Shown: positions 49,161-58,529, counted from the first letter of the stretch. The stretch is 64,000 bases of DNA from Actinomadura_C sp036008685 (GCA_036008685.1 DASYNF010000178.1:1-64000), one strand, 5' to 3'. Notes: generated by a model not told the origin, from the letters alone. Program-made: numbers and translations.

Positions 49161-51925
49161 CCGGTGTTCTGCAGTCCGGCCGCGACTCCGTTGACGGTCA
49201 GCAGGAGCAGTTCCTCGAGCCGGTCCCGTTCGGCGTCGTCCACGCCGGCGCGCAGGGCGGTGAGGGCCCGCAGCTGGAGGTGGGACAGCGCGTCGACGTA
49301 GGGATTGCGCAGCTCCACCGCTCGGGAGAGGACCCGGCGGTTCTCCAGCAGACGTTCATGGCCGGTGACGGCCAGGACCAGGGAGCGGGTCCGGTCGTAC
49401 TCGGCCAGCACGGCCTCGGTCAGCGCCGGACGGTCTCCGAGCGCGAGGTAGCGCGCCGCGATGTCGCGGTCGGTCTTGGCCAGGCTCATCTCGGCGTTGT
49501 CGAGCAGCGCGGCGAACAGCGGCCAGGACCGGTAGGCCTCCCGCAGGGTCTCGAGGTCCTCTCCGGCGACGGCTTCGAGGCCGCTGCCGAGCCCGTACCA
49601 GCCGGGCAGGTTGACCCGGGTCTGGGTCCACGCGAACACCCAGGGGATGGCGCGCAGGTCCTCCAGGGAGGTCGAGGCGGTGCGGCGGGCCGGGCGCGAG
49701 CCGATGCGCAGCTGGGAGATCTCCCCGAGCGGGCTGACCCGCGCGAACCATTCGGGGAACCCGTCGTCCTCGACCAGCGCGCGGTAGGCCTCCTGCGCGG
49801 CGGTGCCGATCCGGTCGGCGAGCCCGCGGAAGCGGGCCGCGGCGTCGCGCGCCCGGTCCTCCACGGCCGGGGTCGAGGCGAGGAGTACGGCGTTGGTGAC
49901 CTGTTCGATGTGGCGCTGCGCTATCTCCTCGTGCCCGTAGCGGGCGAAGATCACTTCACCCTGCTCGGTCACCTTGAAGCGGCCTGCCACCGACCCCGGG
50001 GCCTGAGCCAGGATCGCTCGGTTGGCCGGGCCTCCGCCCCGGCCCAGCGATCCGCCGCGGCCGTGGAAGAGGGTGAGCTTGATCCCGGTCCGTTCGGCCC
50101 AGGCGGTGAGGGCGGCCTGGGTGTCGTACAGCCGCAGGGTCGCGCTCGTGGGGCCGAGCTGCTTGGCCGAGTCCGAATAGCCGAGCATGATCTCCATGCG
50201 GCGTCCGGTCTGATCCAGGCGGGCCTGCACGGCCGGCTGCTGGATCATGCCCTCGAGCACGGCCGGCGCGCGCTCCAGGTCCTCACCGGTCTCGAACAGC
50301 GGCACGACGTCCAGGACCGGGCCGCCGCCGGTTCCGCCCGCGGCGGCCGCGAGCTCGTACACGGCCGCGACGTCCTCGGCGGTCCGGGTGAACGACACGA
50401 TGTAGCGTCTGCACGCCTCCACCCCGAACCGCTCCTGGATCCAGGAGACCACGCGGAGCGTGTCCAGGACCTCCTCGGTCTGCTCCGACAGGGACCCGCC
50501 CGCGCGCACCTCGGCCAGGGCCTTCTCGTGCACCGCCGAGTGCTGGCGGATCTCCAGCTCGGCGAGGTGGAACCCGAAGGTCTCGACCTGCCAGATGAGG
50601 TGCTGCAGCTCACCGTAGGCCTGCCGGGCCGCCGCCGCGGACGCCAGAGAGTCCTGGACCAGCCGCAGGTCGGCGAGGAGCTCGTCCGGTGAGCCGTAGG
50701 CGAGATCCGCGTCGCGGGTGCGCGTGGCGGCGATCCGGTCGGCGGCGTAGAGCAGAAGCTGCCGGTGCGGTTCCCCCGGCGACCGCTTGGCGATCTCGCC
50801 GATCCGGTCCGGCTGCGCGGCCCGCGCGGCGGACAGAGCGCTGCTCAGCGCCGGGGACGGCGGCGTCGTGGAGGCGTGCGCGGTCAGCCGGCGGCCGACC
50901 CGGACACAGGCGCCCTCGAGAGCCCGCAGGACATGTTCGGCCTGGATCATGATGGCCTCGCGGGTCACCTGCGCGGTGACGTGCGGGTTGCCGTCCCGGT
51001 CGCCACCGATCCAGCTGCCGAACCGCAGATAGGCCCGGGCCCGCGGCGGCCGCTCCCCCACGTCCTCCGGGCCCAGCGCGGTGTCCATGACCCGGTAGAC
51101 GGCCGGGACCACCCGGAAGATGGTCTCGTCGAAGGCGGCCATCGCGGTGCGGACCTCATCGAGAGGGCTCATCTGGGTGCGCCGGCGGAGGGCCGTCCGC
51201 CACAGCAGGTCGATCTCCTCGAGCAGCCGCCGGTGGATGTCCGCCCGCTCGCTCGCGCCCCGTCGTACGTCGTTCAGGTCGGCGAGCAGGCCGCTGGTGC
51301 GCCTGATGCCGTTGACGACCGCCCGGCGGCGAGCCTCGGTGGGGTGCGCGGTGAAGACCGGATGGAGCTCGAGCTCGGCGAGAGCCTGTTCCACGGGCTC
51401 CTCTCCGGTGGCGCCGATCTCCGCCAGCGCGGCGGCGACCGATCCGGACCGCGGGCTACCGGACCCCTCGCCGGGGGCGGGAGCGGCGTCGCGCTCGCGG
51501 AGCGTACGGATGCGGTGGTGTTCCTCGGCGAGGTTGGTGAGGTGGAAATAGACGGTGAAGGCCCTCGCCACGAGCTCGGCGCGCTCCAGCGGCCATCCGG
51601 CGACGATGGCGGCCACCTGGTCCCCAGTGGTCCCGGTCGTCTCGGTCGTCTCGGTGGCGGCCGGCTCGGGCGCACCGGCCCGGTCCGGCGACCCGGAGCG
51701 CTCCTGCGTACGGCGTGCGGCGATGACCCCACGCCGGAGCTCTTCGACATCGTCCAGCAGGTCCTGCCCGCCGTACTCGACCAGGACCTGGCCGAGCAGG
51801 GAGCCCAGCAGCCGGACGTCCTGCCGCAGCGGCTCGGGCATCTCCTGCCGTGCTGAATCGCGGTGGGTCTGATCGGAATCGGGAGCGGAATCGGAACGGA
51901 CGTCGGCGGGGATGTTTTCAGCCAC
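49157..51925 (-). CDS. ppc: Phosphoenolpyruvate carboxylase
   Basis: 922 residues, usual length. Signatures: VFTAHPTEARRRAVVNGIRR (catalytic His), FGSWIGGDRDGNPHVTAQVT, GYSDSAKQLGPTSATLRLY (catalytic Lys/Arg region), LFHGRGGSLGRGGGPANRAI, and the C-terminal ELRNPYVDALSHLQLRALTAL ending in NTG. It makes oxaloacetate from PEP and bicarbonate. The GTG start follows a TACGCT -10 element by six bases, so the mRNA is probably leaderless. Divergent from the acyl-CoA carboxylase gene; GNAT gene overlaps its stop. Confidence 0.97.
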   Translation of the reverse strand: MAENIPADVRSDSAPDSDQTHRDSARQEMPEPLRQDVRLLGSLLGQVLVEYGGQDLLDDVEELRRGVIAARRTQERSGSPDRAGAPEPAATETTETTGTTGDQVAAIVAGWPLERAELVARAFTVYFHLTNLAEEHHRIRTLRERDAAPAPGEGSGSPRSGSVAAALAEIGATGEEPVEQALAELELHPVFTAHPTEARRRAVVNGIRRTSGLLADLNDVRRGASERADIHRRLLEEIDLLWRTALRRRTQMSPLDEVRTAMAAFDETIFRVVPAVYRVMDTALGPEDVGERPPRARAYLRFGSWIGGDRDGNPHVTAQVTREAIMIQAEHVLRALEGACVRVGRRLTAHASTTPPSPALSSALSAARAAQPDRIGEIAKRSPGEPHRQLLLYAADRIAATRTRDADLAYGSPDELLADLRLVQDSLASAAAARQAYGELQHLIWQVETFGFHLAELEIRQHSAVHEKALAEVRAGGSLSEQTEEVLDTLRVVSWIQERFGVEACRRYIVSFTRTAEDVAAVYELAAAAGGTGGGPVLDVVPLFETGEDLERAPAVLEGMIQQPAVQARLDQTGRRMEIMLGYSDSAKQLGPTSATLRLYDTQAALTAWAERTGIKLTLFHGRGGSLGRGGGPANRAILAQAPGSVAGRFKVTEQGEVIFARYGHEEIAQRHIEQVTNAVLLASTPAVEDRARDAAARFRGLADRIGTAAQEAYRALVEDDGFPEWFARVSPLGEISQLRIGSRPARRTASTSLEDLRAIPWVFAWTQTRVNLPGWYGLGSGLEAVAGEDLETLREAYRSWPLFAALLDNAEMSLAKTDRDIAARYLALGDRPALTEAVLAEYDRTRSLVLAVTGHERLLENRRVLSRAVELRNPYVDALSHLQLRALTALRAGVDDAERDRLEELLLLTVNGVAAGLQNTG

Positions 51926-51931
51926 GTGTTC

Positions 51932-51937
51932 AGCGTA
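51932..51937 (-). promoter_or_regulatory. -10 element for leaderless ppc mRNA
   Basis: On the minus strand TACGCT, then gaacac, then the GTG start of ppc. Confidence 0.5.
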
Positions 51938-51997
51938 GTCAGCGCGGCCGTGCTATGGCCGGGGCCGGGCCGGTCGATTCACCGGTCAGCACCCGGT

Positions 51998-52003
51998 TAC
52001 CCT
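51998..52003 (+). promoter_or_regulatory. -10 element for leaderless carboxylase mRNA
   Basis: TACCCT followed by ttctgac and the ATG at 52011, a 7-base gap. No ribosome binding site is visible upstream of the ATG. Confidence 0.55.
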
Positions 52004-52010
52004 TTCTGAC

Positions 52011-53603
52011 ATGGCGACGGAAGCCGTGGAACCCTCGGACCACATCGATATCCACACGACCGCAGGCAAGATCGCTGACCTGGAACGGCGCAGATACGAG
52101 GCCGTGCACGCCGGTTCGGCGCGGGCGGTCGAAAAACAGCACGCCAAGGGCAAGACGACCGCCCGCGAGCGGATCGACGCCTTCCTCGACCCGGGCTCCT
52201 TCGTGGAATTCGACCAGCTGGCCCGGCACCGCTCGACCAGCTTCGGCATGGAGAAGAACCGGCCCTACGGTGACGGGGTGGTGACCGGCCACGGGACGGT
52301 GGACGGCCGGCCCGTCGCGGTGTTCAGCCAGGACTTCACCGTTTCCGGAGGCTCACTCGGAGAGGTCTTCGGTGAGAAGATCTGCAAGGTCATGGACCAC
52401 GCGCTCAGGACCGGTTGTCCCGTCGTGGGGATCAACGACTCCGGCGGGGCGCGGATCCAGGAGGGCGTGGTCGCGCTCGGCCTGTACGCGGAGATCTTCA
52501 AACGGAACGTGCACGCCTCCGGCGTCATCCCGCAGATCTCGCTGATCCTCGGGCCCTGCGCGGGCGGCGCGGTCTACTCCCCGGCGATCACGGACTTCGT
52601 GGTGATGGTGGACCAGACCTCCCACATGTTCATCACCGGCCCGGACGTGATCAAGACGGTGACGGGCGAGGAGGTGACCTTCGAGGAGCTCGGCGGGGCC
52701 CACACGCACAACACCAGGTCCGGCGTGGCCCACTATCAGGCCTCGGACGAGCAGGACGCGATCGACTACGTGAAGGACCTGCTGTCCTACCTGCCGTCGA
52801 ACAACCTCGGCGACACCCCGGCCTTCGAGACCCCGGTCGACCTCGATGAGCTCGACGAGGCTCTCGACACGCTGATCCCGGACTCGCCGAACCAGCCGTA
52901 CGACATGCACACCGTCATCGAGCACGTGCTGGACGACGGCGAATTCCTCGAGGTCCACGCGCAGTTCGCGCCGAACATCCTCTGCGGCTACGGACGCGTC
53001 GAGGGACGCTCGGTGGGCATCGTGGCCAACCAGCCCATGCGGTTCGCCGGCACGCTCGACATCGACGCCTCGGAGAAGGCCGCACGCTTCGTCCGAACCT
53101 GCGACGCATTCAATATCCCGGTCCTGACATTTGTGGATGTTCCCGGGTTCCTACCGGGAACTGATCAAGAATGGAACGGGATCATTCGGCGCGGCGCCAA
53201 GTTGCTGTACGCCTATGCGGAGGCGACGGTTCCGCTGGTTACAGTGATCACGCGTAAGGCCTATGGCGGGGCCTACGACGTCATGGGATCAAAGCATCTC
53301 GGCTCCGACATCAACCTGGCCTGGCCGACCGCCCAGATCGCCGTCATGGGCGCACAGGGCGCGGTCAACATCCTCTATCGCCGCGAACTCGCCGCCACGG
53401 AGGACCCCGAGTCCCGCCGGGCCGAACTGATCACGGAGTACGAGGACACGCTGGCAAATCCGTACATCGCCGCCGAACGGGGATATGTCGACGGCGTCAT
53501 CAAGCCATCGGAGACCCGCTCCCAGATCATCAAGGCGCTACGCGCGCTCCGGGAGAAGCGCAAGACGCTGCCTCCGAAGAAGCACGGCAACATCCCGCTC
53601 TGA
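52011..53603 (+). CDS. pccB: Acyl-CoA (propionyl-CoA) carboxylase beta subunit
   Basis: 530 residues of the carboxyltransferase family: GKTTARERIDAFLDPGSF, FSQDFTVSGGSLGEVFGEKI, GINDSGGARIQEGVVAL (oxyanion loop), LGPCAGGAVYSPAITDF, VTFEELGGAHTHNTRSGVAH, and DVPGFLPGTDQEWNGIIRRG with AYGGAYDVMGSKHLG. It transfers carboxylate from biotin to propionyl- or acetyl-CoA, feeding methylmalonyl- or malonyl-CoA. The epsilon subunit gene follows 19 bases later; the biotinylated alpha subunit is not in the window. Confidence 0.96.
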   Translation: MATEAVEPSDHIDIHTTAGKIADLERRRYEAVHAGSARAVEKQHAKGKTTARERIDAFLDPGSFVEFDQLARHRSTSFGMEKNRPYGDGVVTGHGTVDGRPVAVFSQDFTVSGGSLGEVFGEKICKVMDHALRTGCPVVGINDSGGARIQEGVVALGLYAEIFKRNVHASGVIPQISLILGPCAGGAVYSPAITDFVVMVDQTSHMFITGPDVIKTVTGEEVTFEELGGAHTHNTRSGVAHYQASDEQDAIDYVKDLLSYLPSNNLGDTPAFETPVDLDELDEALDTLIPDSPNQPYDMHTVIEHVLDDGEFLEVHAQFAPNILCGYGRVEGRSVGIVANQPMRFAGTLDIDASEKAARFVRTCDAFNIPVLTFVDVPGFLPGTDQEWNGIIRRGAKLLYAYAEATVPLVTVITRKAYGGAYDVMGSKHLGSDINLAWPTAQIAVMGAQGAVNILYRRELAATEDPESRRAELITEYEDTLANPYIAAERGYVDGVIKPSETRSQIIKALRALREKRKTLPPKKHGNIPL

Positions 53604-53622
53604 TCGCCGATACTGGAGACAT

Positions 53623-53832
53623 ATGGTGAACAAGCCGTTCCTGCAGGTCGTACGGGGAGAGCCCACGGCCGAGGAGGTCGCGGCCCTGATCGCGGTGCTG
53701 ACGATCCGGGCCTCCAGAGGTGCGGGCCGGCGGGGCCGCCGTGGGTCCGGATGGGCGGACCGCTCCCGTCTCATGCGGGCGCCGCTGACCCCCGGCCCGG
53801 GGGCATGGCGGGCGAGCGCATTCCCGCGTTAA
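53623..53832 (+). CDS. Acyl-CoA carboxylase epsilon subunit
   Basis: 69 residues. The N-terminal KPFLQVVRGEPTAEEVAALIAVLTIRAS is the conserved helix of AccE-type subunits that stabilise actinomycete acyl-CoA carboxylases; the C-terminal half (SGWADRSRLMRAP and GPGAWRASA) keeps the typical W..R end. ATG follows CTGGAGACAT. Its place directly behind the beta subunit is the usual one. Confidence 0.92.
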   Translation: MVNKPFLQVVRGEPTAEEVAALIAVLTIRASRGAGRRGRRGSGWADRSRLMRAPLTPGPGAWRASAFPR

Positions 53833-53912
53833 GACCTGGCCGTTTCACGGGTGAGCGCCGTAACGGTGGTTCGTGCCCGTAAAGGCCTCCGCGCGAATAA
53901 GGTAGAAAGCCC

Positions 53913-54944
53913 ATGACTACCTCGGAGCTAGTTCCCCAGCCAGCCCGCTATGCGGTCTTCGTCGACGCGGGGTATCTCTACGCGGCCTCCGGGGCGCTGC
54001 TGCTCGACGCCACTTCGCGCCGCGAATACCGGGTGGCGGCGGAGAAGCTCATCCGGGCGTTGATGGCTCACGCGGCGGAGAAATTGCGCGGTGAGTTGCT
54101 CCGCGTCTACTGGTTCGACGCCGCGCCCAAACGCCAGCCCACGGTCGACCAGCGGGTCATCGCGAACCTGCCGTTGGTCAAACTGCGGCTCGGCAACCTC
54201 AACGCCCAGGGACAGCAGAAGGGCGTCGACGCCCAGCTCCGCGCCGACCTGGAGGCGCTCGCCCGGCATCGGGCGATCACCGACGCGGTGTTGCTGGCCG
54301 GCGACGAGGACATGCTCCCGGCGGTCGAGGCGGCGCAGCGCTACGGCGTCCGGGTCCATCTGTGGGGGGTCGAGCCCACCCACGGCTCCAACCAGGCCGA
54401 GTGGCTGGTGTGGGAGTCCGACACCGTCGAGGTGCTGCCGTCCGACTTCCTGCGCCCTTACTTCAGCAAGGCCGGCGTCATCGCCGTGCCGGCCGGCGAG
54501 CAGCAACGTCAGACGACCGTCGCCCGGGCGGCCGCTCCGGTCCCCAAGCCCTCCCAGGTCTTCGCGGGCCGCGCCCCCTCGACGACCGCGATCCCGCGGC
54601 CGATGCCGCCCGGGATGAAGCCGGTCGCGGCGGCGGCCGCCGCCGTGACCGCGGCCCAGCACCTCGCCGCCGACGGAAAGCTCGGCCCGGACCGATCACA
54701 CATGCTGGAGATCGGGGAGCACGTCGCGCAGAAGTGGGTGTTCGAGCGCGGCCGGGACAACATCCGCGACCTCCTCCCCGGGCCCATCCTGCCTCCGGTC
54801 ATCGACAAGGAACTGCTGATCGAGGCGGAGAAGGAACTGGGTCGCTCCCTGCGGCCCTACCAGGAGGCCCGCACCTGGCTGCGCGACGGCTTCTGGGAAC
54901 GCGTCTACCGCGAATTCGGGATCGGCATCGGCAAGTCGGACTGA
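53913..54944 (+). CDS. NYN-domain protein (LabA/PIN-like), putative ribonuclease
   Basis: 343 residues. N-terminal NYN/PIN-like fold: YAVFVDAGYLYAASGALLLD with the first Asp, LRVYWFDAAPKRQPT, KGVDAQLRADLEALARHRA and AVLLAGDEDMLPAVEAAQRYG with clustered acidic residues. The C-terminal half (from about 220) has an Ala/Pro linker and a helical domain ending ARTWLRDGFWERVYREFG. NYN proteins are nucleases or RNA-binding in other systems; activity here is inferred. The ATG lies nine bases after a TAAGGT-like box, so it too may be nearly leaderless. Confidence 0.82.
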   Translation: MTTSELVPQPARYAVFVDAGYLYAASGALLLDATSRREYRVAAEKLIRALMAHAAEKLRGELLRVYWFDAAPKRQPTVDQRVIANLPLVKLRLGNLNAQGQQKGVDAQLRADLEALARHRAITDAVLLAGDEDMLPAVEAAQRYGVRVHLWGVEPTHGSNQAEWLVWESDTVEVLPSDFLRPYFSKAGVIAVPAGEQQRQTTVARAAAPVPKPSQVFAGRAPSTTAIPRPMPPGMKPVAAAAAAVTAAQHLAADGKLGPDRSHMLEIGEHVAQKWVFERGRDNIRDLLPGPILPPVIDKELLIEAEKELGRSLRPYQEARTWLRDGFWERVYREFGIGIGKSD

Positions 54945-55068
54945 TCTGGGACCGATCAGGACTCAGGGCCGGGCGCCACGACCTGTCCGGCGGACCCTCC
55001 GGCCGCCGCCCCGGCCACGTCCTGACGAGGACGTCCGATTCCCGCCAGCACGAGGTCATGGCCTGGGA

Positions 55069-56598
55069 TTGAATCGGTACGTGCTCGACTTCGACTCCTG
55101 CTACCGGGCGGTGACCTCCCGGGATTCCCGCTTCGACGGCCGGTTCTTCACCGGTGTGACGTCGACGGGCATCTACTGCCGGCCGATCTGCCCGGCGCGC
55201 ACGCCGGCGCGGCGCAACGTACGGTTCTTCCCGGCCGCGGCCGCGGCGGAGGGGGCCGGATTCCGGCCCTGCAAACGCTGCCGGCCGGAGGCGAGCCCCG
55301 GCTCGCCGGACTGGGACGTGCGCGGCGACCTCATCGGCCGGGCGCTCCGGCTGATCGACGACGGCCTGGTGGACGAGCAGGGGGTGCGGGGCCTCGCGCG
55401 GCGGCTCGCGGTCACCGAACGGCATCTGCACCGGCTCTTCGTCGCCGAGCTCGGTGCGCCGCCGCTCGCGGTGGCCCGCAACCGGCGGCTGCAGCTGGCG
55501 CGCAGGCTCCTCACCGAGACCGCGATACCGGTCACCGACGTGGCCTTCGCCAGCGGCTTCGGCAGCGTCCGGCAGTTCAACGCGAGCATGCGGGAGAGCT
55601 ATGGCCAGGCGCCGTCGGAGCTACGGGGTGTCGGCCACGGGACCGGGCGCCCGGCGGCGCTGGAGCTGCGGCTCGCGGTCCGGTCGCCCTACGACCACGG
55701 AGCGCTGCTGGCCTTCCTCGCGGCCCGCGCCATCCCGGGCGTGGAGGAGGTGACCGCCGGCCGCTACGTCCGTACGGTCGCGGCGCCCGGGGGCACGGCG
55801 GTGCCGGACGGCGCCCACGCCATGACGATCGAGCTGATCCCGGCCGGAGACCACGTCCTGCTGCGGGCGGGCGGGCCCGGTCCGCGCGGGGTGGCGCCGC
55901 TGGTGGCGCGGTGCCGGCGGCTGTTCGACCTCGACGCCGACCCGTGGGCCGTCCGGGACGTGCTGGCGAGGGATCCGCTGCTGGCCCCACTGGTCGACGC
56001 GCACCCGGGGCTGCGGATGCCGGGTGCCTTTGACGGCTTCGAGCTGGCCATTCGGGCCGTACTGGGGCAGCAGATCTCGGTCGCCGCCGCGAGCACGCTC
56101 GCCGGCCGCCTCGTGGCGCGCTGCGGCACGCCGCTCCCGGAGACCGGGGAGGACGGGGGGCCGAGCCACCTGTTCCCCACGGCGGCACAGGTCGCGGCGG
56201 CGGACCTGAGCGGCCTCGGACTCACCGGGGCGCGCCGCCGTACACTCGAGGCACTGGCCGGCGCGGTCGCGGCCGGGGAGATCGACCTGGACGGCGGCGC
56301 GGACCCGGCCGAGACGGCGGACCGGCTGCTGGCGCTGCCCGGAGTGGGCCCATGGACCGTCTCCTACATCGCGATGCGCGCTCTCGGCGATCCCGACGCC
56401 CTCCCGGTCGCCGACCTCGCCCTGCGCCGGGCCTTCGCCGCACTCGCCCCCGCCGGTCGAAACCCGGCCCGTCGAAACCCTGCCGATCAGAACCCGGCCG
56501 GTCAAAGCCTGGCCGACCGGGCGGAGGACTGGCGCCCGTGGCGGGCCTACGCCGCCATGCACCTGTGGACCTCCCTCACCGAAAGGAACCGATCATGA
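55069..56598 (+). CDS. alkA: Ada-type regulator fused to AlkA DNA-3-methyladenine glycosylase
   Basis: 509 residues, three parts. Residues 1-85: Ada zinc domain with four Cys (TGIYCRPICPA, FRPCKRC) that can sense methylphosphotriesters. Residues 90-190: AraC-type HTH (VRGLARRLAVTERHLHRLFV). Residues 195-509: AlkA fold with helix-hairpin-helix LLALPGVGPWTVSYIAMRAL and catalytic Asp in ALPVADLALRRAFA. It removes alkylated bases and may regulate ada-type genes. A repeat insertion (RNPAR/RNPAD/QNPAG/QSLAD) interrupts the C-terminus. The TTG start at 55069 is uncertain; GTG 55081 is an alternative. ogt follows with overlap. Confidence 0.9.
   Translation: MNRYVLDFDSCYRAVTSRDSRFDGRFFTGVTSTGIYCRPICPARTPARRNVRFFPAAAAAEGAGFRPCKRCRPEASPGSPDWDVRGDLIGRALRLIDDGLVDEQGVRGLARRLAVTERHLHRLFVAELGAPPLAVARNRRLQLARRLLTETAIPVTDVAFASGFGSVRQFNASMRESYGQAPSELRGVGHGTGRPAALELRLAVRSPYDHGALLAFLAARAIPGVEEVTAGRYVRTVAAPGGTAVPDGAHAMTIELIPAGDHVLLRAGGPGPRGVAPLVARCRRLFDLDADPWAVRDVLARDPLLAPLVDAHPGLRMPGAFDGFELAIRAVLGQQISVAAASTLAGRLVARCGTPLPETGEDGGPSHLFPTAAQVAAADLSGLGLTGARRRTLEALAGAVAAGEIDLDGGADPAETADRLLALPGVGPWTVSYIAMRALGDPDALPVADLALRRAFAALAPAGRNPARRNPADQNPAGQSLADRAEDWRPWRAYAAMHLWTSLTERNRS
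56456..56515. repeat. Coding minisatellite, four 15-bp units
   Basis: gtcgaaacccggccc, gtcgaaaccctgccg, atcagaacccggccg and gtcaaagcctggccg in tandem, in frame with the AlkA end, giving RNPAR-, RNPAD-, QNPAG- and QSLAD-type pentapeptides. Confidence 0.85.
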
Positions 56599-57101
56599 TT
56601 CGGGCGACCGTGCTCCCGACCCCCATCGGCCCGCTGTCCCTGCTCGAACACGAGGGCGCTCTGGTCGCCGCCGGCTTCACCGCCGACCCCCGGGAGATGC
56701 ACGCCCGGCTGCATCCGGCCCTGGGCGGGCACGACCTGGCGGAGGTCCCCGACCTCGGCGAGATCGGCAAGGCGCACGAGGCCTATTTCGCCGGCGACCT
56801 CGACGCCCTGGACACGGTGGCCGTGCACGCTCCGGCCACCGCCACGCGGACCCTGCTCTGGGAGGCGCTGCGGGGGGTGCGCCCGGGAGAGACGGTCAGC
56901 TATGGCGAGCTGGCCGCGAGGGCGGGGCTGGAACGAGGGGCCCGCGCCGCCGGGCAGGCCTGTGCCCGCAACCTGATCGCGCCCGTGATCCCCTGCCACC
57001 GGGTCGTGGCCTCCACCGGCTCCGGCGCGCGGAGGCTCAACGGCTACTACTACGGGCTCGACCGCAAGGAATGGCTCCTGCGCCACGAAGCCGCGCTCTG
57101 A
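56595..57101 (+). CDS. ogt: Methylated-DNA--protein-cysteine methyltransferase
   Basis: 168 residues. The active-site motif IPCHRVVASTG with the acceptor Cys, preceded by GETVSYGELAARAG and ACARNLIAPV, and RRLNGYYYGLDRKEWLLRHE at the end. It repairs O6-methylguanine by taking the methyl group on itself. ATG overlaps the alkA stop (ATGA) and AAAGGAACC precedes it, so the two alkylation repair genes form an operon. Confidence 0.96.
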   Translation: MIRATVLPTPIGPLSLLEHEGALVAAGFTADPREMHARLHPALGGHDLAEVPDLGEIGKAHEAYFAGDLDALDTVAVHAPATATRTLLWEALRGVRPGETVSYGELAARAGLERGARAAGQACARNLIAPVIPCHRVVASTGSGARRLNGYYYGLDRKEWLLRHEAAL

Positions 57102-57197
57102 GTGAGGCCCGAGGCCCGGCCACGCCCCTTCGGGAGCAGTGGCGCGACACCGGCATGCTTTTTGTGATTGCGCCGCCACGCCGCGTCGCATCATCGG

Positions 57198-57203
57198 TAC
57201 AGT
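57198..57203 (+). promoter_or_regulatory. -10 element for leaderless lipoprotein mRNA
   Basis: TACAGT followed by ccccgc and the GTG at 57210. It supports this GTG over more upstream in-frame starts. Confidence 0.5.
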
Positions 57204-57209
57204 CCCCGC

Positions 57210-58487
57210 GTGGCCGGCGAACGCAGTGAACAGCGGCTCCGCCGGGTGCTGCTGCTCACGGCGGCCTGCTCCACCGTGCTGTCCGGGCTCTCCGGCTGCC
57301 GATCCCCCGTGCCCTTCTACGCCCCGGGCCACGACCGGGACACGGCCGTGCTCGGACTCGGCGGTCCCGTCCCCTATGTCGGTACGGCCGGCACGGTGGA
57401 CGAGGTCGACACGGCCGGCCGGCCCGTGGCGGCGGCCGCAATCCCCGGGTCCGGGCCGGCCGGCGAGCCGAACGCCACGGCGGCGGGCACGGCGCCGGAG
57501 GTCTACGCCTGGACGCGGAGGGGCATGCTCGGCGAGGCCGTACGCGGGCTGTCCGCGCGGGTGTGGGCGCCCAACCCTCGTGACGGGACCCTCGACGTCA
57601 TCGACCAGCGGACCCTGCGGACGGTGCGCCGGATCAAGGTGGGTGGCACACCGCAACAGGTCGTGCCGTCCTGGGACCTCAAGACGCTCTGGCTCATCGA
57701 CGGCACCGGAGGCTCGGTGACACGGGTGGATCCGCGGACCGGGCGCCACGGACCGGCGGTGCCGGTCGACTCCCCCAAGGACCTCTACTTCACGCCGGAC
57801 GGCACCACGGCGCTGGTGATGGTGGGCCGGCAGCCGCGGATCGACTTCCGGGACCCGCGGACCATGCGGCTGCGCGCCTCGCTGCCCCTGCCGTGCGGGG
57901 GCGTACGCCATGCCGACTTCGCACCCGACGGGGCGTTCCTGGTGGCGAGCTGCCGGCTGTCCGGCCGGCTCGTACGGGTGGATCCGCGGCGGCGCGAGGT
58001 CACCGGCGTGCTCACCCTCGGCCCGGGGGCGGCCCCCCAGGACGTGCGGCTGTCCCCCGACGGGACGGTGTTCTACGTCAGCGACATGGCCCGCGACGGC
58101 GTGTGGCTCGTGGACGCCCGCCGGTTCAGCCACGTGGGCTTCATCCGTACCGGCGCGGGGGCCGAGGGGCTGCACCTCAGCCGTGACGCCGAGGCCCTGT
58201 ACGTCTCCAACACCGGCGACGGCACCATCGCGGTGGTCGACTTCGCCCGCCGGAAGGTCGTGCGGCGGTGGCGGCTCCCGGCCGGCGGGTCACCGGGCAC
58301 GGGCGGAGTGTCCGCGGACGGGACGGTGCTCTGGCTGCCCGACCGTTCCCTCGCCCGGGCCTACAAAATCTCCACCCGGACCGGGGCCGTGATCGGCCGG
58401 ATCGACATCGGCGAGGGCCCGCGCGCCCTGTGCGTCTATCCCCAGCCCGGACGCCACTCGCTCGGCCACACCGGCAACCTGCGCTGA
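57210..58487 (+). CDS. YncE-like beta-propeller lipoprotein
   Basis: 425 residues. A signal peptide with lipobox (RVLLLTAACSTVLSGLSGC) predicts a lipid-anchored protein outside the membrane. Residues about 140-425 contain YncE/NHL-type propeller blades: NPRDGTLDVIDQRTLRTVRR, DFAPDGAFLVASCRLSG, VRLSPDGTVFYVSDMARDG, LHLSRDAEALYVSNTGDGTI and VSADGTVLWLPDRSL. Such propellers bind partners or act in scaffolds; no catalytic residue stands out. It is convergent with the BTAD gene across a small hairpin. Start GTG fits a leaderless mRNA. Confidence 0.87.
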   Translation: MAGERSEQRLRRVLLLTAACSTVLSGLSGCRSPVPFYAPGHDRDTAVLGLGGPVPYVGTAGTVDEVDTAGRPVAAAAIPGSGPAGEPNATAAGTAPEVYAWTRRGMLGEAVRGLSARVWAPNPRDGTLDVIDQRTLRTVRRIKVGGTPQQVVPSWDLKTLWLIDGTGGSVTRVDPRTGRHGPAVPVDSPKDLYFTPDGTTALVMVGRQPRIDFRDPRTMRLRASLPLPCGGVRHADFAPDGAFLVASCRLSGRLVRVDPRRREVTGVLTLGPGAAPQDVRLSPDGTVFYVSDMARDGVWLVDARRFSHVGFIRTGAGAEGLHLSRDAEALYVSNTGDGTIAVVDFARRKVVRRWRLPAGGSPGTGGVSADGTVLWLPDRSLARAYKISTRTGAVIGRIDIGEGPRALCVYPQPGRHSLGHTGNLR

Positions 58488-58505
58488 GCCGCTGAGCCGC
58501 GGAGT

Positions 58506-58520
58506 CCCGGCGATGCCGGG
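58506..58520. terminator. Hairpin between convergent genes
   Basis: cccggc / gccggg with loop gat, in the 42-base gap between the lipoprotein and BTAD genes; likely a shared terminator. Confidence 0.5.
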
Positions 58521-58529
58521 GCCGGACGG

